Positions 8,487 to 17,667 are shown, numbered from the stretch's first letter. The stretch is 64,000 bases of DNA from UBA1672 sp050633285 (GCA_050633285.1 JBOEGG010000005.1:310001-374000); one strand, 5' to 3'. A program made the numbers and translations. The notes: generated from the sequence alone by a model not told the origin.

Positions 8487-10853
8487 TTATGCACTTTGAA
8501 TAAGGCGGTGTGTGACATTGTCTGTCATTGATTCTTCAAAGATTTGTGCGCCAACTGTTGCAAGTGAAGTGATATTCACAATACCGCGTGTTGTTGTTGC
8601 AGGCGTTAAGATATGCGCCGGACGTGCTGCTCCTAAGAGGAGTGGGCCGATACTTACGCCTGATGCAAATGTTTTTACCATGTTGAATGCGATATTTGCA
8701 GATTCAGCATTTGGCATGATGAATAGATTTGCTTGGCCCGTTAGTCTTGAGTTTGGCATAACGCGTTGACGGATTTCTTCTGATAATGCTGCATCAGCTT
8801 GCATCTCCCCGTCGATTTCAAGTTCAGGGTCTCTGCGACGGATATCTGCGTATGCTGCACGCATTTTTGTCGAAGATTCGCAGTTTATTGTTCCGAAGTT
8901 GGAATGTGAAAGAAGTGCGACTTTAGGTTTGATACCAAAACGTCTAACTTCTTCGGCTGCCATTAATGTCATTTCTGAAATTTGTGCAATTGTCGGATTT
9001 GTATTGATTTGCGTATCACAGAAGAAATATGTACCACGAGAAATTAATAGGGGACTAAGAGCGGCAGGTGTCTCAACGCCTGCTTTTAGACCGATAATGT
9101 CTCTTACATCTTTCAAATGCGTATGGAACTGCCCTTGTGTACCACAGATAACAGCATCCGCTTCGTCTTTATAGACCATAAGAGAGCCGATAACTGTCGC
9201 GCGTGTACGTACAACGGTTTTGGCATCTTCGGGTGTTACACCGTTACGCTCCATGATGTTGTGATATGTTTCCCAATATTCACGGTAACGTGGGTCATCT
9301 TGTGGGTCAGTAAGGTCGAAGTCTTTACCGGCTTTTAAGCGAAGGCCAAGGCGTTCAATACGTTCATTAACGACGTTCTCACGACCGATCAGTGTTGGGC
9401 GCGCAAGATTTTCATCAATAACAATCTGTGCTGCTTGAAGTACGCGCTCTTCTTCACCTTCACAGTAAACAACGCGCTTTGGATCTTCTTTTGCGCGTGA
9501 ATAAACAGGGCGCATAACAAGTTGGGAGCGGAAGAAATACTGTTGTAATTTATGCTCATATGCTTCGAAATCTTCGATTGGGCGTGTTGCAACACCGCTT
9601 TCCATTGCTGCTTTTGCAACCGCGATTGGCAAGTCAACGATAAGGCGTGGATCAAATGGTTTCGGGATAAGGTATTCGGGGCCGAATGTTAGGTCTTCAT
9701 CTGTATAAACGGATGCGACTTCTGCCACGGCTTCTTTACGTGCGAGGGATGCAATTGCCTCGACACATGCCATTTTCATTTCTTCGTTAATTGAAGTTGC
9801 GCCAACGTCCAGTGCACCACGGAAAATGAAGGGGAAACATAAAACGTTGTTTACCTGATTAGGGTAATCGGAGCGACCTGTACAGATAATAGCATCAGGT
9901 TTTGCTTCGCGTGTCTCTTCCGGCATAATTTCCGGTGTCGGGTTTGCCAGAGTTAGCATTAATGGCTCATCTGCCATTTTCGTAACCCATTCTTTTTTCA
10001 CTGCACCAGCAGCAGAAAGGCCAAGGAATACATCTGCACCGTCCAGAGCTTCTTCTAATGTACGGAGCTCTGTATCAACGGCAAACTTTTCTTTTTGTGG
10101 GTCCATGCCCTCATTACGGCCTTTGTACACAACACCTGTGCGGTCACAGACAAGTATATTTTCTCTTTTCACACCTGATTTTAGAATCAAATTTAGACAT
10201 GAAATTGCAGAAGCACCGGCACCTGATGTTACAAGGCGGATTGTTGAAGGATCACGGCCTGAATATTCAATCCAGTTACGGAATGCAGCGGCAACGATAA
10301 TCGCCGTACCATGTTGGTCATCATGGAATACAGGGATATTCATACGCTCTTTCAAGCGGCGTTCAATTTCAAAACACTCAGGTGCTTTGATATCTTCAAG
10401 GTTGATGCCACCATATGTGGGCTCTAATGAAGCAACAATATCAACGAATTTTTGGATGTATTCTTCTTGGTCTGCTGTTTTACGGTCAAGCTGCGTGTTC
10501 ATGTCGACTTCAACATCCACAGAATCGATGTTTGCGAATTTTTTGAAGAGGACAGATTTACCTTCCATAACCGGCTTCGCGGCAAGTGCGCCGATATCAC
10601 CAAGTCCAAGAACGGCAGTACCTTCGGTTATAACAGCGACGAGATTACCACGGGATGTGTAATCATATGCGGTTAAAGGGTCTTTTGCGATTTCTTCACA
10701 TGGTGCGGCAACACCCGGTGAGTAGGCAAGAGCAAGGTCACGTTGTGTGGCCATATCTTTTGTTGCGCGTATGGCAACTTTTCCAGGTGTTGGCTCTTTA
10801 TGGTATTTTAGAGCGCTAATTCTGAATGCTTCTTGTTCTTGCTTCTTATCCAT
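8487..10853 (-). CDS. maeB: NADP-dependent malic enzyme with phosphotransacetylase-like C-terminal domain
   Basis: A 788-residue two-domain protein that oxidatively decarboxylates malate to pyruvate, linking the TCA cycle to pyruvate and NADPH supply. The malic enzyme half (about 1-430) includes the YSPGVAAPC opening, the GDIGALAAKPVMEGK segment and the HDDQHGTAIIVAAA motif, and a dinucleotide-binding VTSGAGASAISCLNL region. The C-terminal half (about 440-785) resembles phosphate acetyltransferase but in this family is thought to be regulatory, sensing acetyl-CoA, rather than catalytic. Length and domain order are those of MaeB from alphaproteobacteria. A tRNA-Leu gene lies 95 bases upstream on the same strand. 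Confidence 0.96.
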   Translation of the reverse strand: MDKKQEQEAFRISALKYHKEPTPGKVAIRATKDMATQRDLALAYSPGVAAPCEEIAKDPLTAYDYTSRGNLVAVITEGTAVLGLGDIGALAAKPVMEGKSVLFKKFANIDSVDVEVDMNTQLDRKTADQEEYIQKFVDIVASLEPTYGGINLEDIKAPECFEIERRLKERMNIPVFHDDQHGTAIIVAAAFRNWIEYSGRDPSTIRLVTSGAGASAISCLNLILKSGVKRENILVCDRTGVVYKGRNEGMDPQKEKFAVDTELRTLEEALDGADVFLGLSAAGAVKKEWVTKMADEPLMLTLANPTPEIMPEETREAKPDAIICTGRSDYPNQVNNVLCFPFIFRGALDVGATSINEEMKMACVEAIASLARKEAVAEVASVYTDEDLTFGPEYLIPKPFDPRLIVDLPIAVAKAAMESGVATRPIEDFEAYEHKLQQYFFRSQLVMRPVYSRAKEDPKRVVYCEGEEERVLQAAQIVIDENLARPTLIGRENVVNERIERLGLRLKAGKDFDLTDPQDDPRYREYWETYHNIMERNGVTPEDAKTVVRTRATVIGSLMVYKDEADAVICGTQGQFHTHLKDVRDIIGLKAGVETPAALSPLLISRGTYFFCDTQINTNPTIAQISEMTLMAAEEVRRFGIKPKVALLSHSNFGTINCESSTKMRAAYADIRRRDPELEIDGEMQADAALSEEIRQRVMPNSRLTGQANLFIMPNAESANIAFNMVKTFASGVSIGPLLLGAARPAHILTPATTTRGIVNITSLATVGAQIFEESMTDNVTHRLIQSA

Positions 10854-10937
10854 TAATCTTAATCCCGTGATGTGATTTTTTAAAAATAGTGCAGTTACGC
10901 CTAATCGTTGTTCACAATTATATGTGTTTTAATATGC

Positions 10938-11052
10938 TTTATATGTTTGGTGCGACCGAGAAGACTCGAACTTCCACGGGATTTAACTCCCACAGCGACC
11001 TCAACGCTGCGCGTCTACCAATTCCGCCACGGTCGCATTCCAAACATATAAA
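10938..11052. repeat. 13-bp perfect inverted repeat flanking tRNA-Leu
   Basis: TTTATATGTTTGG at 10938-10950 and CCAAACATATAAA at 11040-11052 are exact reverse complements. The left arm ends with the bases that encode the tRNA CCA end; only the discriminator base on one side and three bases on the other separate the arms from the acceptor stem. In the precursor RNA the leader would pair with the CCA and trailer, extending the acceptor helix. Confidence 0.75.
10948..11036 (-). tRNA. tRNA-Leu (anticodon GAG)
   Basis: Reading the minus strand, the acceptor arms GCGACCG and CGGTCGC pair over 7 bp, the D-arm begins GCGGAATTGGTAGACGC as in other tRNA-Leu, the anticodon loop is TTGAGGT flanked by CAGCG/CGCTG so the anticodon is GAG, a long class II variable arm follows (GGGA/TCCC stem), and the T-arm holds TTCGAGT. 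The discriminator is A and CCA is encoded at 10950-10948. It reads CUC and CUU codons. The gene is flanked by a 13-bp inverted repeat described separately. Confidence 0.97.
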
Positions 11053-11072
11053 AACACCAACAATGATGTTGG
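11046..11072 (-). terminator. Hairpin with U-tract just upstream of tRNA-Leu
   Basis: CCAACA at 11057-11062 and TGTTGG at 11067-11072 form a 6-bp stem with a 4-base loop. Read on the minus strand the stem is followed by TGTTTTTATATG, a terminator-like U-tract. No minus-strand gene is visible directly upstream, so if real it would stop antisense read-through into the tRNA, or it is part of the tRNA leader fold. Confidence 0.3.
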
Positions 11073-11153
11073 GTGAGGAATAACAAATCTTTATAGGCAG
11101 AGCAAGTGAGGAAAGCGTTGCAGCGCAATAAAAATCATGCTTATTAACAAGGC

Positions 11154-11798
11154 ATGATAGATTGGATTGTTGAAAAAGAGCACGTTGCTTATGGGCATGC
11201 TGTGGAGCTCATGGAAAAACGCGTAGCTGCTATTCGTGAAATGCAAGGCTCGGAATGTGTTTTATTGCTTGAACACCCTCCTTTATATACGGCAGGGACA
11301 AGTGCGGATGAGGGAGACCTTCTTGATACTCGTTTTCCTGTTCATAAGACTGGTAGAGGCGGGGAGTATACATATCATGGCCCCGGGCAACGTGTTGCCT
11401 ATGTTATGTTGGATTTAAAAAAGCGTCAAAATAAGCCGGATATTCGTGGATATGTCAGCTCATTAGAAGAGTGGATAATTCGTGCTTTAGCCGAATTTGG
11501 CGTTACGGGGGAACGTCGTGAGGGACGTGTTGGTATTTGGGTGGATATGGCGCCATATGGTGGGCGTAAGGGCGAAGAGTCTAAAATTGCGGCAATTGGC
11601 GTACGTATTCGTAAGTGGGTGACGTATCATGGTATATCATTGAATGTTAAGCCTGAACTTTCACATTTTGGTGGCATTGTCCCATGCGGTATAGCCGAGC
11701 ATGGTGTTACAAGTTTACATGCCTTGGGCATAGATGTTTCTATGGACGAAGTGGATCGTGTTTTACAAGATAAGTTTGTGGATGTCTTTGAACGATAA
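11154..11798 (+). CDS. lipB: Octanoyl-[acyl-carrier-protein]:protein N-octanoyltransferase
   Basis: A 214-residue enzyme that moves the octanoyl group from ACP to lipoyl domains of pyruvate and 2-oxoglutarate dehydrogenases, the first step of lipoate synthesis. The signature GRGGEYTYHGPGQ is at about residues 67-79. The catalytic pair is visible: K144 in SKIAAIGVR and C178 in IVPCGI. A short Gly/Asp-rich insertion (around residues 131-142) sits just before the catalytic Lys. The ATG at 11154 follows AAGG almost directly, a rather short spacing. The gene is monocistronic: divergent from tRNA-Leu and convergent with the next gene, whose stop is 32 bases away. Confidence 0.95.
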   Translation: MIDWIVEKEHVAYGHAVELMEKRVAAIREMQGSECVLLLEHPPLYTAGTSADEGDLLDTRFPVHKTGRGGEYTYHGPGQRVAYVMLDLKKRQNKPDIRGYVSSLEEWIIRALAEFGVTGERREGRVGIWVDMAPYGGRKGEESKIAAIGVRIRKWVTYHGISLNVKPELSHFGGIVPCGIAEHGVTSLHALGIDVSMDEVDRVLQDKFVDVFER

Positions 11799-11830
11799 CT
11801 TAGCGTCCTAGGCTCTATTGGTATGTAGCT

Positions 11831-12730
11831 TTAGTCTGCGGCGATACGGGTTAGGGTATTTTTTGCATAGGATGTACAGAGGAGCATCATTTCGGTGCAG
11901 TGACTTTTTATGACTTCAAATGCTTTTGATTTTTCACCGGTTGTTTCATCCATATAAAGAGAGCGGTTGATTTCAATTTGCAGGCTGTTGCGACCGCGTG
12001 TTGGTTGTGAGTAACGATGGATAAGCTCCACTCCTTTGAAGGGATCGTTTATTGTTACGCGGTAGCCCTTATTTTTCCAGAAATCGCGAAGAATATGCAG
12101 GAATTCAGTATCACAAGTTGTTCCATCACGATCGCCTAAAACAATGTCACTTGGTTGTGTCATACCACCTACTAAAGACATTTGATGTTTTGGGTATGCA
12201 CTGTTGTTTGGCATGGAATGGCAATTGATGTGCCAGAATTTTCCGTGGTTATAATATGCATTTTCAAGCGCGGTGCATAACGTGTCATGATACGGTTCAT
12301 AATAAGTTTTGATCCGGTGCATGATCTCATCAGGGGGGAGATATCTATTATATATTGGTTGTCCCGGTTTGAGCAGGCGTGCGATTAGACCAATGCCGGA
12401 GTCAGACCTTGCGGAAGGGTTTATTTCTCCGTGTGGCTCATTTGGCCAATCACCGTCAAAGAGGTTCTCGTCAATATCGCATTTGGCGCGATTGGCATCT
12501 ATATAACTGCGTGGGAATAAGGCATGAAGGAACATTGCACCGCATTCAGGTGCGTTTTCAAATAGCTCATTCACATATGTATCTTCGATCCGCCTTAAAT
12601 CATCGCGGGGGCAATGGTGATTAAAATCAGTGGGGTATATAAATCCGCTATGTGGAGAGTCAAAAATTACCGGAAGTGGATTTTCCGGACTTTCAAAGAC
12701 AAAGATATTCTCTTTTGTTACTTTTTTCAC
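11831..12730 (-). CDS. N-formylglutamate amidohydrolase family protein
   Basis: About 299 residues from the chosen start. The family hydrolyses N-formyl-L-glutamate in histidine breakdown or related N-acyl amino acids. Recognisable motifs are the FDSPHSGFIYP opening, an INCHSMP motif (probable metal ligand), and the late EINRSLYMDE segment. There is no in-frame ATG between the divergent serS gene and the conserved core; GTG at 12730 is chosen, TTG at 12742 is the alternative, and neither has a good ribosome-binding site. The longer open frame upstream overlaps serS antisense and is not used. No histidine-utilisation genes lie nearby, so the true substrate is open. Confidence 0.82.
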   Translation of the reverse strand: MKKVTKENIFVFESPENPLPVIFDSPHSGFIYPTDFNHHCPRDDLRRIEDTYVNELFENAPECGAMFLHALFPRSYIDANRAKCDIDENLFDGDWPNEPHGEINPSARSDSGIGLIARLLKPGQPIYNRYLPPDEIMHRIKTYYEPYHDTLCTALENAYYNHGKFWHINCHSMPNNSAYPKHQMSLVGGMTQPSDIVLGDRDGTTCDTEFLHILRDFWKNKGYRVTINDPFKGVELIHRYSQPTRGRNSLQIEINRSLYMDETTGEKSKAFEVIKSHCTEMMLLCTSYAKNTLTRIAAD

Positions 12731-12829
12731 GAATATTGCCAATTTTGCATCTGTTCGTTGTTGTCTTTTAGTCTGCCACCTTTTAGGTATAAAGACCAAC
12801 AGTAAAAATAATAAGTATAAGGTTAGATT

Positions 12830-14104
12830 ATGTTTGATATACGTGCGATCAGAAAAGAACCCGAATTTTTTGATAAGGGATGGGCGCGCCGCGGATTGGA
12901 TGCGCAAAGTCAGGCTATTCTTGAGTTGGATGGGAAAAAACGTGCGATACAAACATCGTTGCAGGAATTGCAGGCTAAGCGTAATGAAGAGTCCAAGAAA
13001 ATTGGCATGATTAAAAAAGAGGGCGGCGATGCGCAGGCTCAAATGGATGCGGTTGCGGCTATTAAAGCTCAGATGGGTGAAATGGAAGAGCAGGAACGTG
13101 TTTTAGGGGAAGAGCTTAAGGCGTTGTTATCTTCTTTGCCGAACCTTATGCAGGATGATGTACCCGATGGTGCAGATGAAGATGAGAATATCGAGTTGCA
13201 TAAATGGGGTGAGATTAAATCACATAAAGGCCCTGACCATGTTGAAATTGGTGAAAAGCTTGGTTTGATTGATTTTGAGACAGCAGCAAAAATGTCAGGT
13301 GCGCGTTTTACGTTGTTGAGTGGTGGGATGGCGCGTATGGAACGTGCGCTTGCGCAGTTCTTTCTTGATACACATACGGCAGATCATGGTTATATGGAGG
13401 TTTCTCCACCGCTTTTGGTCCGTGATAGTGCGCTTTATGGTACGGGGCAGTTACCGAAATTTGCCGAGGATCAATTTAGTACGAAGGAAACAGATCACTT
13501 CCTTATTCCAACAGCAGAAGTGTCATTGACGAATATTGTGGCCGATCAAATTGTGGATGAGGAAGAGCTACCGCGTCGTTATACCGCCTTTACCCCTTGT
13601 TTCAGGTCAGAAGCAGGATCAGCAGGGCGCGATACGCGTGGGATGCTACGTCAACACCAATTTTATAAAGTGGAGATGGTGAGTGTAACTGCGCCTGAAA
13701 ACAGCAAAGATGAGCATGAACGTATGCTTGGCTGTGCCGAGAATGTTTTGAAGAAGTTGGAAATTCCGTTCCGTACTGTGAAGCTTTGTAGTGGCGATAC
13801 GGGATTTGGCGCAACGAAGACTTATGATATTGAGGCATGGTTGCCGGGGCAAGAAACGTACAGAGAGATTTCATCTGTTTCTAATTGCATGGATTTTCAG
13901 GCGCGACGTATGAATGCACGTACACGTCCTAAGGGGACAAAGGATACACGTTTTGTTCATACACTAAACGGTTCGGGTGTTGCGGTTGGGCGTGCTTTAA
14001 TCGCGGTTATCGAAAATTACTATGACCCGACGGATGGTGGTGTGTTTGTGCCTGAAGTGTTAAAACCATATATGGGTGGATTAGAGAAAATCGTGAAGGA
14101 TTAG
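12830..14104 (+). CDS. serS: Seryl-tRNA synthetase
   Basis: A 424-residue class II synthetase that charges tRNA-Ser (and tRNA-Sec where present). The N-terminal antiparallel coiled-coil arm that grips the tRNA variable arm covers about residues 30-105 and is rich in Lys, Glu and Gln. The catalytic core shows TAEVSLTN, motif 2 in FRSEAGSAGRDTRGMLRQHQ and motif 3 in NGSGVAVGRALIAVIEN. Full length, canonical ATG. It opens a long co-directional block; the DUF4153 gene starts 3 bases after its stop. Confidence 0.97.
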   Translation: MFDIRAIRKEPEFFDKGWARRGLDAQSQAILELDGKKRAIQTSLQELQAKRNEESKKIGMIKKEGGDAQAQMDAVAAIKAQMGEMEEQERVLGEELKALLSSLPNLMQDDVPDGADEDENIELHKWGEIKSHKGPDHVEIGEKLGLIDFETAAKMSGARFTLLSGGMARMERALAQFFLDTHTADHGYMEVSPPLLVRDSALYGTGQLPKFAEDQFSTKETDHFLIPTAEVSLTNIVADQIVDEEELPRRYTAFTPCFRSEAGSAGRDTRGMLRQHQFYKVEMVSVTAPENSKDEHERMLGCAENVLKKLEIPFRTVKLCSGDTGFGATKTYDIEAWLPGQETYREISSVSNCMDFQARRMNARTRPKGTKDTRFVHTLNGSGVAVGRALIAVIENYYDPTDGGVFVPEVLKPYMGGLEKIVKD

Positions 14105-14107
14105 ATT

Positions 14108-15901
14108 ATGGGCATACAAAAACTGATAGATCGTTTGTTACCGTTTGATGAGCTTTATGCGACTGTGCGGCGGTTTCCTCTATCGGTTTTGTGTGCCGTT
14201 TCTTTGTTTATTATCAGTCTTCTGATTGTTCATGATGTTATTGATGATGATGAAGAGTTTATCCTTCGTGTTATATCGGTTCTTGGATGTTGTTATTTTT
14301 GGTTTGGGATCTCAACCCTGATCGGGGAAAGTTGCGTTTGGAGCAGGGGGAAAAGTTTTGCCCTTAGCCTTTGTGGTGCCGGTGCGATAACGGCTTTGCT
14401 ATGTACCAGTGCGATATGGGGTATGCATCTTGTCTTTTTAATTCCTGCATTGTTACTTTTCCTTATGTTTGCGCCATATATGACGCGGGGGGATGACCTT
14501 TCGATTTGGTTTTTTAATCGCTGTTTATGGTTTGGTGTTATTGTTTCTTATGTCGCGCTGTTTTTATTTGCAGGGGGATTAAGTGTTGCGTTGACGGCGA
14601 TCCATACTTTGTTTGATGTAAAAATTGAAGAAGAGGTCTATGCGGATATATGGTTATTTGCGTGTCTGGTTTTGGGGCCGTTATATGCTTTATCATGGGT
14701 GCCGAAGCGTTTTGAATTCACCGAAGAAGATTGCAATGATCCGCCGGGCTTAAAGTTCATTGTTAATTGGATTTCGGCGCCGATGGTGTTTGTTTATCTG
14801 CTGATCCTTTATGCGTATTTCATTAAAATCGTGGTGAGTGGTGATGTGCCAAATGGTCATCTGGCCTATATGATTACCGGTTTTGCAGGTGCGGGGATTA
14901 TAACGTATTTAGCGGCATGGCCATTGCGTGAAGAGGGCTCGTTACAGCTCCGTTTATTTTATAAAATATTCTTTCCTGCGTTGCTTATCCCTGTAGGGTT
15001 TCATTTTTATGCAATATGGGAGCGGGTCAGCGCGTACGGTATTACGGAGCAGCGTTATCTTATTCTGCTCTCTGCCGTGTGGTTTGCGATTATTACGATT
15101 AGTAATTTGTTCCAGAAAATTCCGATTAAGGCTATCCCCATGACGCTGGGGATCTTGATGGTGTTTGCTTCTTTTGGCCCGTGGGGTGGGGTGAATGTCT
15201 CGGGGTATAGTCAATTTTCTCGTTTAGAAACATTGATGGCGCGTAACGGTTTGTTGGTTGATGGTGAAATTGTGAAAGCTGATGATGGAAAGGCTATTCC
15301 ATTTGAAGATCGACAGAGCATAAGTTCTATTCTTGATTATTTGTGTCAAAGTGAGCGCGATGCGATGCTTGCGCCTTGGTTTGACACGAAAGGTGAAGAG
15401 AAGTGGAGTTGTTACGGTGGTTATAAGATGACCGAACAGCTTGGCTTTGAGCATGTCGGTAAATGGGCGCGCACTCCGGATGATGAGTATTTTTATATAT
15501 CGTCCTCTACGAAAGAGTATATGGATGTGCGTGATTTTGATTTTATCTTTCGGAACTTTAATGCGTATTTTCATGGATCGAACAAGGATGATGTGCGTGA
15601 TCGGACATGGGATTTAGAAGATGGGCGTGTGGTGCGTTTGGAAATGCGTCATAATACGCGTCATATTCTTTCCGTTTTTCTTGATGATACGAATATTGCA
15701 ACGATTGATCTAAATGATTTTATTGTAGAAAAGGTCAATATTGGCGGTAATCAGACGTTGGAATATGATGGTGAGAACGCACAAATCTTTTATCGTGTCT
15801 CTATTCATAATTTTAGTGGTCAAATGCGTGAGGGAAAACCAGAATTGAATAATATTAACTTTGATTTCCTATTTCGTTTAAAAGGTCAAAAGGGCGAATA
15901 A
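14108..15901 (+). CDS. DUF4153-type polytopic membrane protein
   Basis: A 597-residue protein with about ten hydrophobic segments in its first 370 residues (for example around 25-45, 60-75, 85-105, 140-160, 250-275, 285-305) and a soluble C-terminal domain of roughly 220 residues. The arrangement matches bacterial membrane proteins carrying DUF4153, whose function is not established. It is tightly linked to serS (3 bases) and pcm (1 base between stop and start), so the three are surely co-transcribed. No catalytic motif is obvious in the C-terminal domain, which begins near the FSRLETLMARNGLLVDG region and is rich in Asp and aromatic residues. Confidence 0.75.
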   Translation: MGIQKLIDRLLPFDELYATVRRFPLSVLCAVSLFIISLLIVHDVIDDDEEFILRVISVLGCCYFWFGISTLIGESCVWSRGKSFALSLCGAGAITALLCTSAIWGMHLVFLIPALLLFLMFAPYMTRGDDLSIWFFNRCLWFGVIVSYVALFLFAGGLSVALTAIHTLFDVKIEEEVYADIWLFACLVLGPLYALSWVPKRFEFTEEDCNDPPGLKFIVNWISAPMVFVYLLILYAYFIKIVVSGDVPNGHLAYMITGFAGAGIITYLAAWPLREEGSLQLRLFYKIFFPALLIPVGFHFYAIWERVSAYGITEQRYLILLSAVWFAIITISNLFQKIPIKAIPMTLGILMVFASFGPWGGVNVSGYSQFSRLETLMARNGLLVDGEIVKADDGKAIPFEDRQSISSILDYLCQSERDAMLAPWFDTKGEEKWSCYGGYKMTEQLGFEHVGKWARTPDDEYFYISSSTKEYMDVRDFDFIFRNFNAYFHGSNKDDVRDRTWDLEDGRVVRLEMRHNTRHILSVFLDDTNIATIDLNDFIVEKVNIGGNQTLEYDGENAQIFYRVSIHNFSGQMREGKPELNNINFDFLFRLKGQKGE

Positions 15902-15902
15902 T

Positions 15903-16598
15903 ATGAATACGCAAAATGCAAATAAACGCATTCGCCTTATCATGGATCTGCGTACTAAGGGGATTACAGATACAGACGTGTTAAGCGCGATTGAGCGTAT
16001 ACCGCGTGATGAATTTGTTTCTCATCAAATGCGCGATCAGGCGTGGGAGGATATGGCTCTTCCGATTGGTTTGGGGCAAACGATTAGCCAACCTTTCGTT
16101 GTTGCCAAAATGACGGAAATTTTACGTATCTCTGATCGGGATAAGGTGTTGGAGATTGGTACAGGATGTGGGTATCAATGTGCTGTTCTATCCAAATTGG
16201 CGCGGCGGGTTTATTCAATTGAGCGGCATAAGCATTTGCTTATCGATGCGCAGGAACGGTTTGAGCATTTACGTCTGCGTAATATCACGACGATTGCGGC
16301 GGATGGGATGAAGGGGTGGCCAACGATTAATGGTATTGATCAAGCTCCGTTTGATAAAATAATTGTAACTGCGGCGGCGCGTAAAAAACCACCTGAGGCA
16401 TTGTTAGATCAGGTTAAGGTTGGTGGTATGTTGATTATTCCGGTTGGCGAGCCTGGGGATCAAGTCCTGAAATGTTATAAGAAAGAAAGCGAAGAAGCGT
16501 ACGCGGTGCGTAGTGTTATGCCTGTGCGCTTTGTTCCTTTGCTTCCCGATGTTTCGGATGAGCGTAATGATATGTCTGAAATCGCTGTAAATTCATAA
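15903..16598 (+). CDS. pcm: Protein-L-isoaspartate O-methyltransferase
   Basis: A 231-residue SAM-dependent methyltransferase that marks isoaspartyl residues in aged proteins for repair. The SAM-binding motif VLEIGTGCGYQCAVLSKLA is at about residues 80-98, preceded by the family motif GQTISQPFVVAKMTE and followed by VYSIER (acidic ribose-binding Glu). The C-terminal LIIPVGEPGDQVL segment is also typical. It starts one base after the DUF4153 stop and is followed within 30 bases by a LysM/M23 lipoprotein, echoing the pcm-nlpD neighbourhood known in gammaproteobacteria. Confidence 0.95.
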   Translation: MNTQNANKRIRLIMDLRTKGITDTDVLSAIERIPRDEFVSHQMRDQAWEDMALPIGLGQTISQPFVVAKMTEILRISDRDKVLEIGTGCGYQCAVLSKLARRVYSIERHKHLLIDAQERFEHLRLRNITTIAADGMKGWPTINGIDQAPFDKIIVTAAARKKPPEALLDQVKVGGMLIIPVGEPGDQVLKCYKKESEEAYAVRSVMPVRFVPLLPDVSDERNDMSEIAVNS

Positions 16599-16626
16599 TG
16601 ACCTACATAAACGAGATGTGTATCAT

Positions 16627-17661
16627 ATGCGCATGAGTTTGCGTGTTCTGTTTTGTTTATCTTTATCTTTGTTATTAACGTCGTGTTTGGGCATGGGCGC
16701 GCGTGCGCCTGCCCCTGTTGTTCATCATGGGCAGAAAAGTGGAGCGGGTAGTGCGGGTGTGCATAATGTTGTCGCAGGAGATACGCTGTACAGTATATCG
16801 CAGCGTTATAAAATTCCGATGCATGATATTGCGGTTTTAAATCGTGTGCAGCCCCCCTTTAAATTATACCAAGGGCAACGTTTAAAATTACCTCCACCGC
16901 AGGAATATCGTGTGCGTGCGGGGGATACGCTTTATGGTGTGTCACGTTTGTTTGGGGTTCAATCTTCACAGGTTGCACGGCTTAATAATATTCGTGCGCC
17001 TTATACATTACGTGTCGGGCAGGTTTTACGTTTACCATCAGTCGCGCGACAAAAAACACAAGTGGCGGAAAAGAGGCCTTCCGTTGAGGTTGCCTCTGTA
17101 GAGCGTGAGGGGGTAGCGCCGACACCACAAGGGAAGCCACTTGCTAGTCAAGAGGGTGTTGTTACACCGCCTAAGAAACCGCAAAACTCGATTGTAAAGG
17201 ACGGTGTTCCTGTTCCGCAAGGGAAGCCACAGCCACGTAAAATAACCAAGGTTTCGAAAGTAAAAACCAAAGCGCCAAAACGCTCATCTTCTAAATTTTT
17301 GCGCCCGCTACGTGGACGTACACTTTCTAATTATGGTGCGAAGAAAAGCGGGCTTCATAATGATGGTATTAATATTGCTGCGGCGCGTGGAACGCCTGTG
17401 AAGGCGGCGGAAAACGGTGTGGTTGTTTATACAGGGAATGCACTGAAGGGGTCGGGGAACCTTGTGTTAGTGCGTCATGATAACCGGTGGATGACGGCGT
17501 ATGGTCATCTGGATAAAATTACGGTGAAAAAGGGACAGGTTTTGAAACGTGGATCGGTGCTTGGTAATGTGGGGACAAGTGGTTCTGTCTCAACACCGCA
17601 GCTGCACTTTGAAATTCGTCGCGGAACTTCTGCACTTAACCCTGTGAAGTACATGGAGTAG
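16627..17661 (+). CDS. NlpD-like lipoprotein with two LysM domains and a degenerate M23 peptidase domain
   Basis: A 344-residue probable outer-membrane lipoprotein. A signal peptide ends in lipobox LTSC with Cys at residue 20. Two LysM repeats follow (about 46-90 and 93-137), then a Pro/Lys-rich linker with two copies of a P.PQGKP motif, and a C-terminal LytM/M23 domain. In that domain the usual H..GxD is H-N-D-G-I-N, so the metal-ligand Asp appears replaced by Asn, while YGHL and LHFEIR remain. Such degenerate LytM proteins (NlpD, EnvC, DipM) activate cell-wall amidases during division rather than cut peptidoglycan themselves. ATG 16627 is chosen; a GTG at 16618 is in frame upstream. Confidence 0.88.
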   Translation: MRMSLRVLFCLSLSLLLTSCLGMGARAPAPVVHHGQKSGAGSAGVHNVVAGDTLYSISQRYKIPMHDIAVLNRVQPPFKLYQGQRLKLPPPQEYRVRAGDTLYGVSRLFGVQSSQVARLNNIRAPYTLRVGQVLRLPSVARQKTQVAEKRPSVEVASVEREGVAPTPQGKPLASQEGVVTPPKKPQNSIVKDGVPVPQGKPQPRKITKVSKVKTKAPKRSSSKFLRPLRGRTLSNYGAKKSGLHNDGINIAAARGTPVKAAENGVVVYTGNALKGSGNLVLVRHDNRWMTAYGHLDKITVKKGQVLKRGSVLGNVGTSGSVSTPQLHFEIRRGTSALNPVKYME

Positions 17662-17667
17662 TTTCTT

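Noticed and set aside
10105..10662. 185-codon open frame antisense to maeB
   Set aside because: Shadow of a conserved gene; Ser/Arg/Pro-rich composition and no homology features.
12731..13042. N-terminal extension of the N-formylglutamate amidohydrolase frame into serS
   Set aside because: It would overlap the first 200 bases of serS antisense and lies outside the conserved domain.
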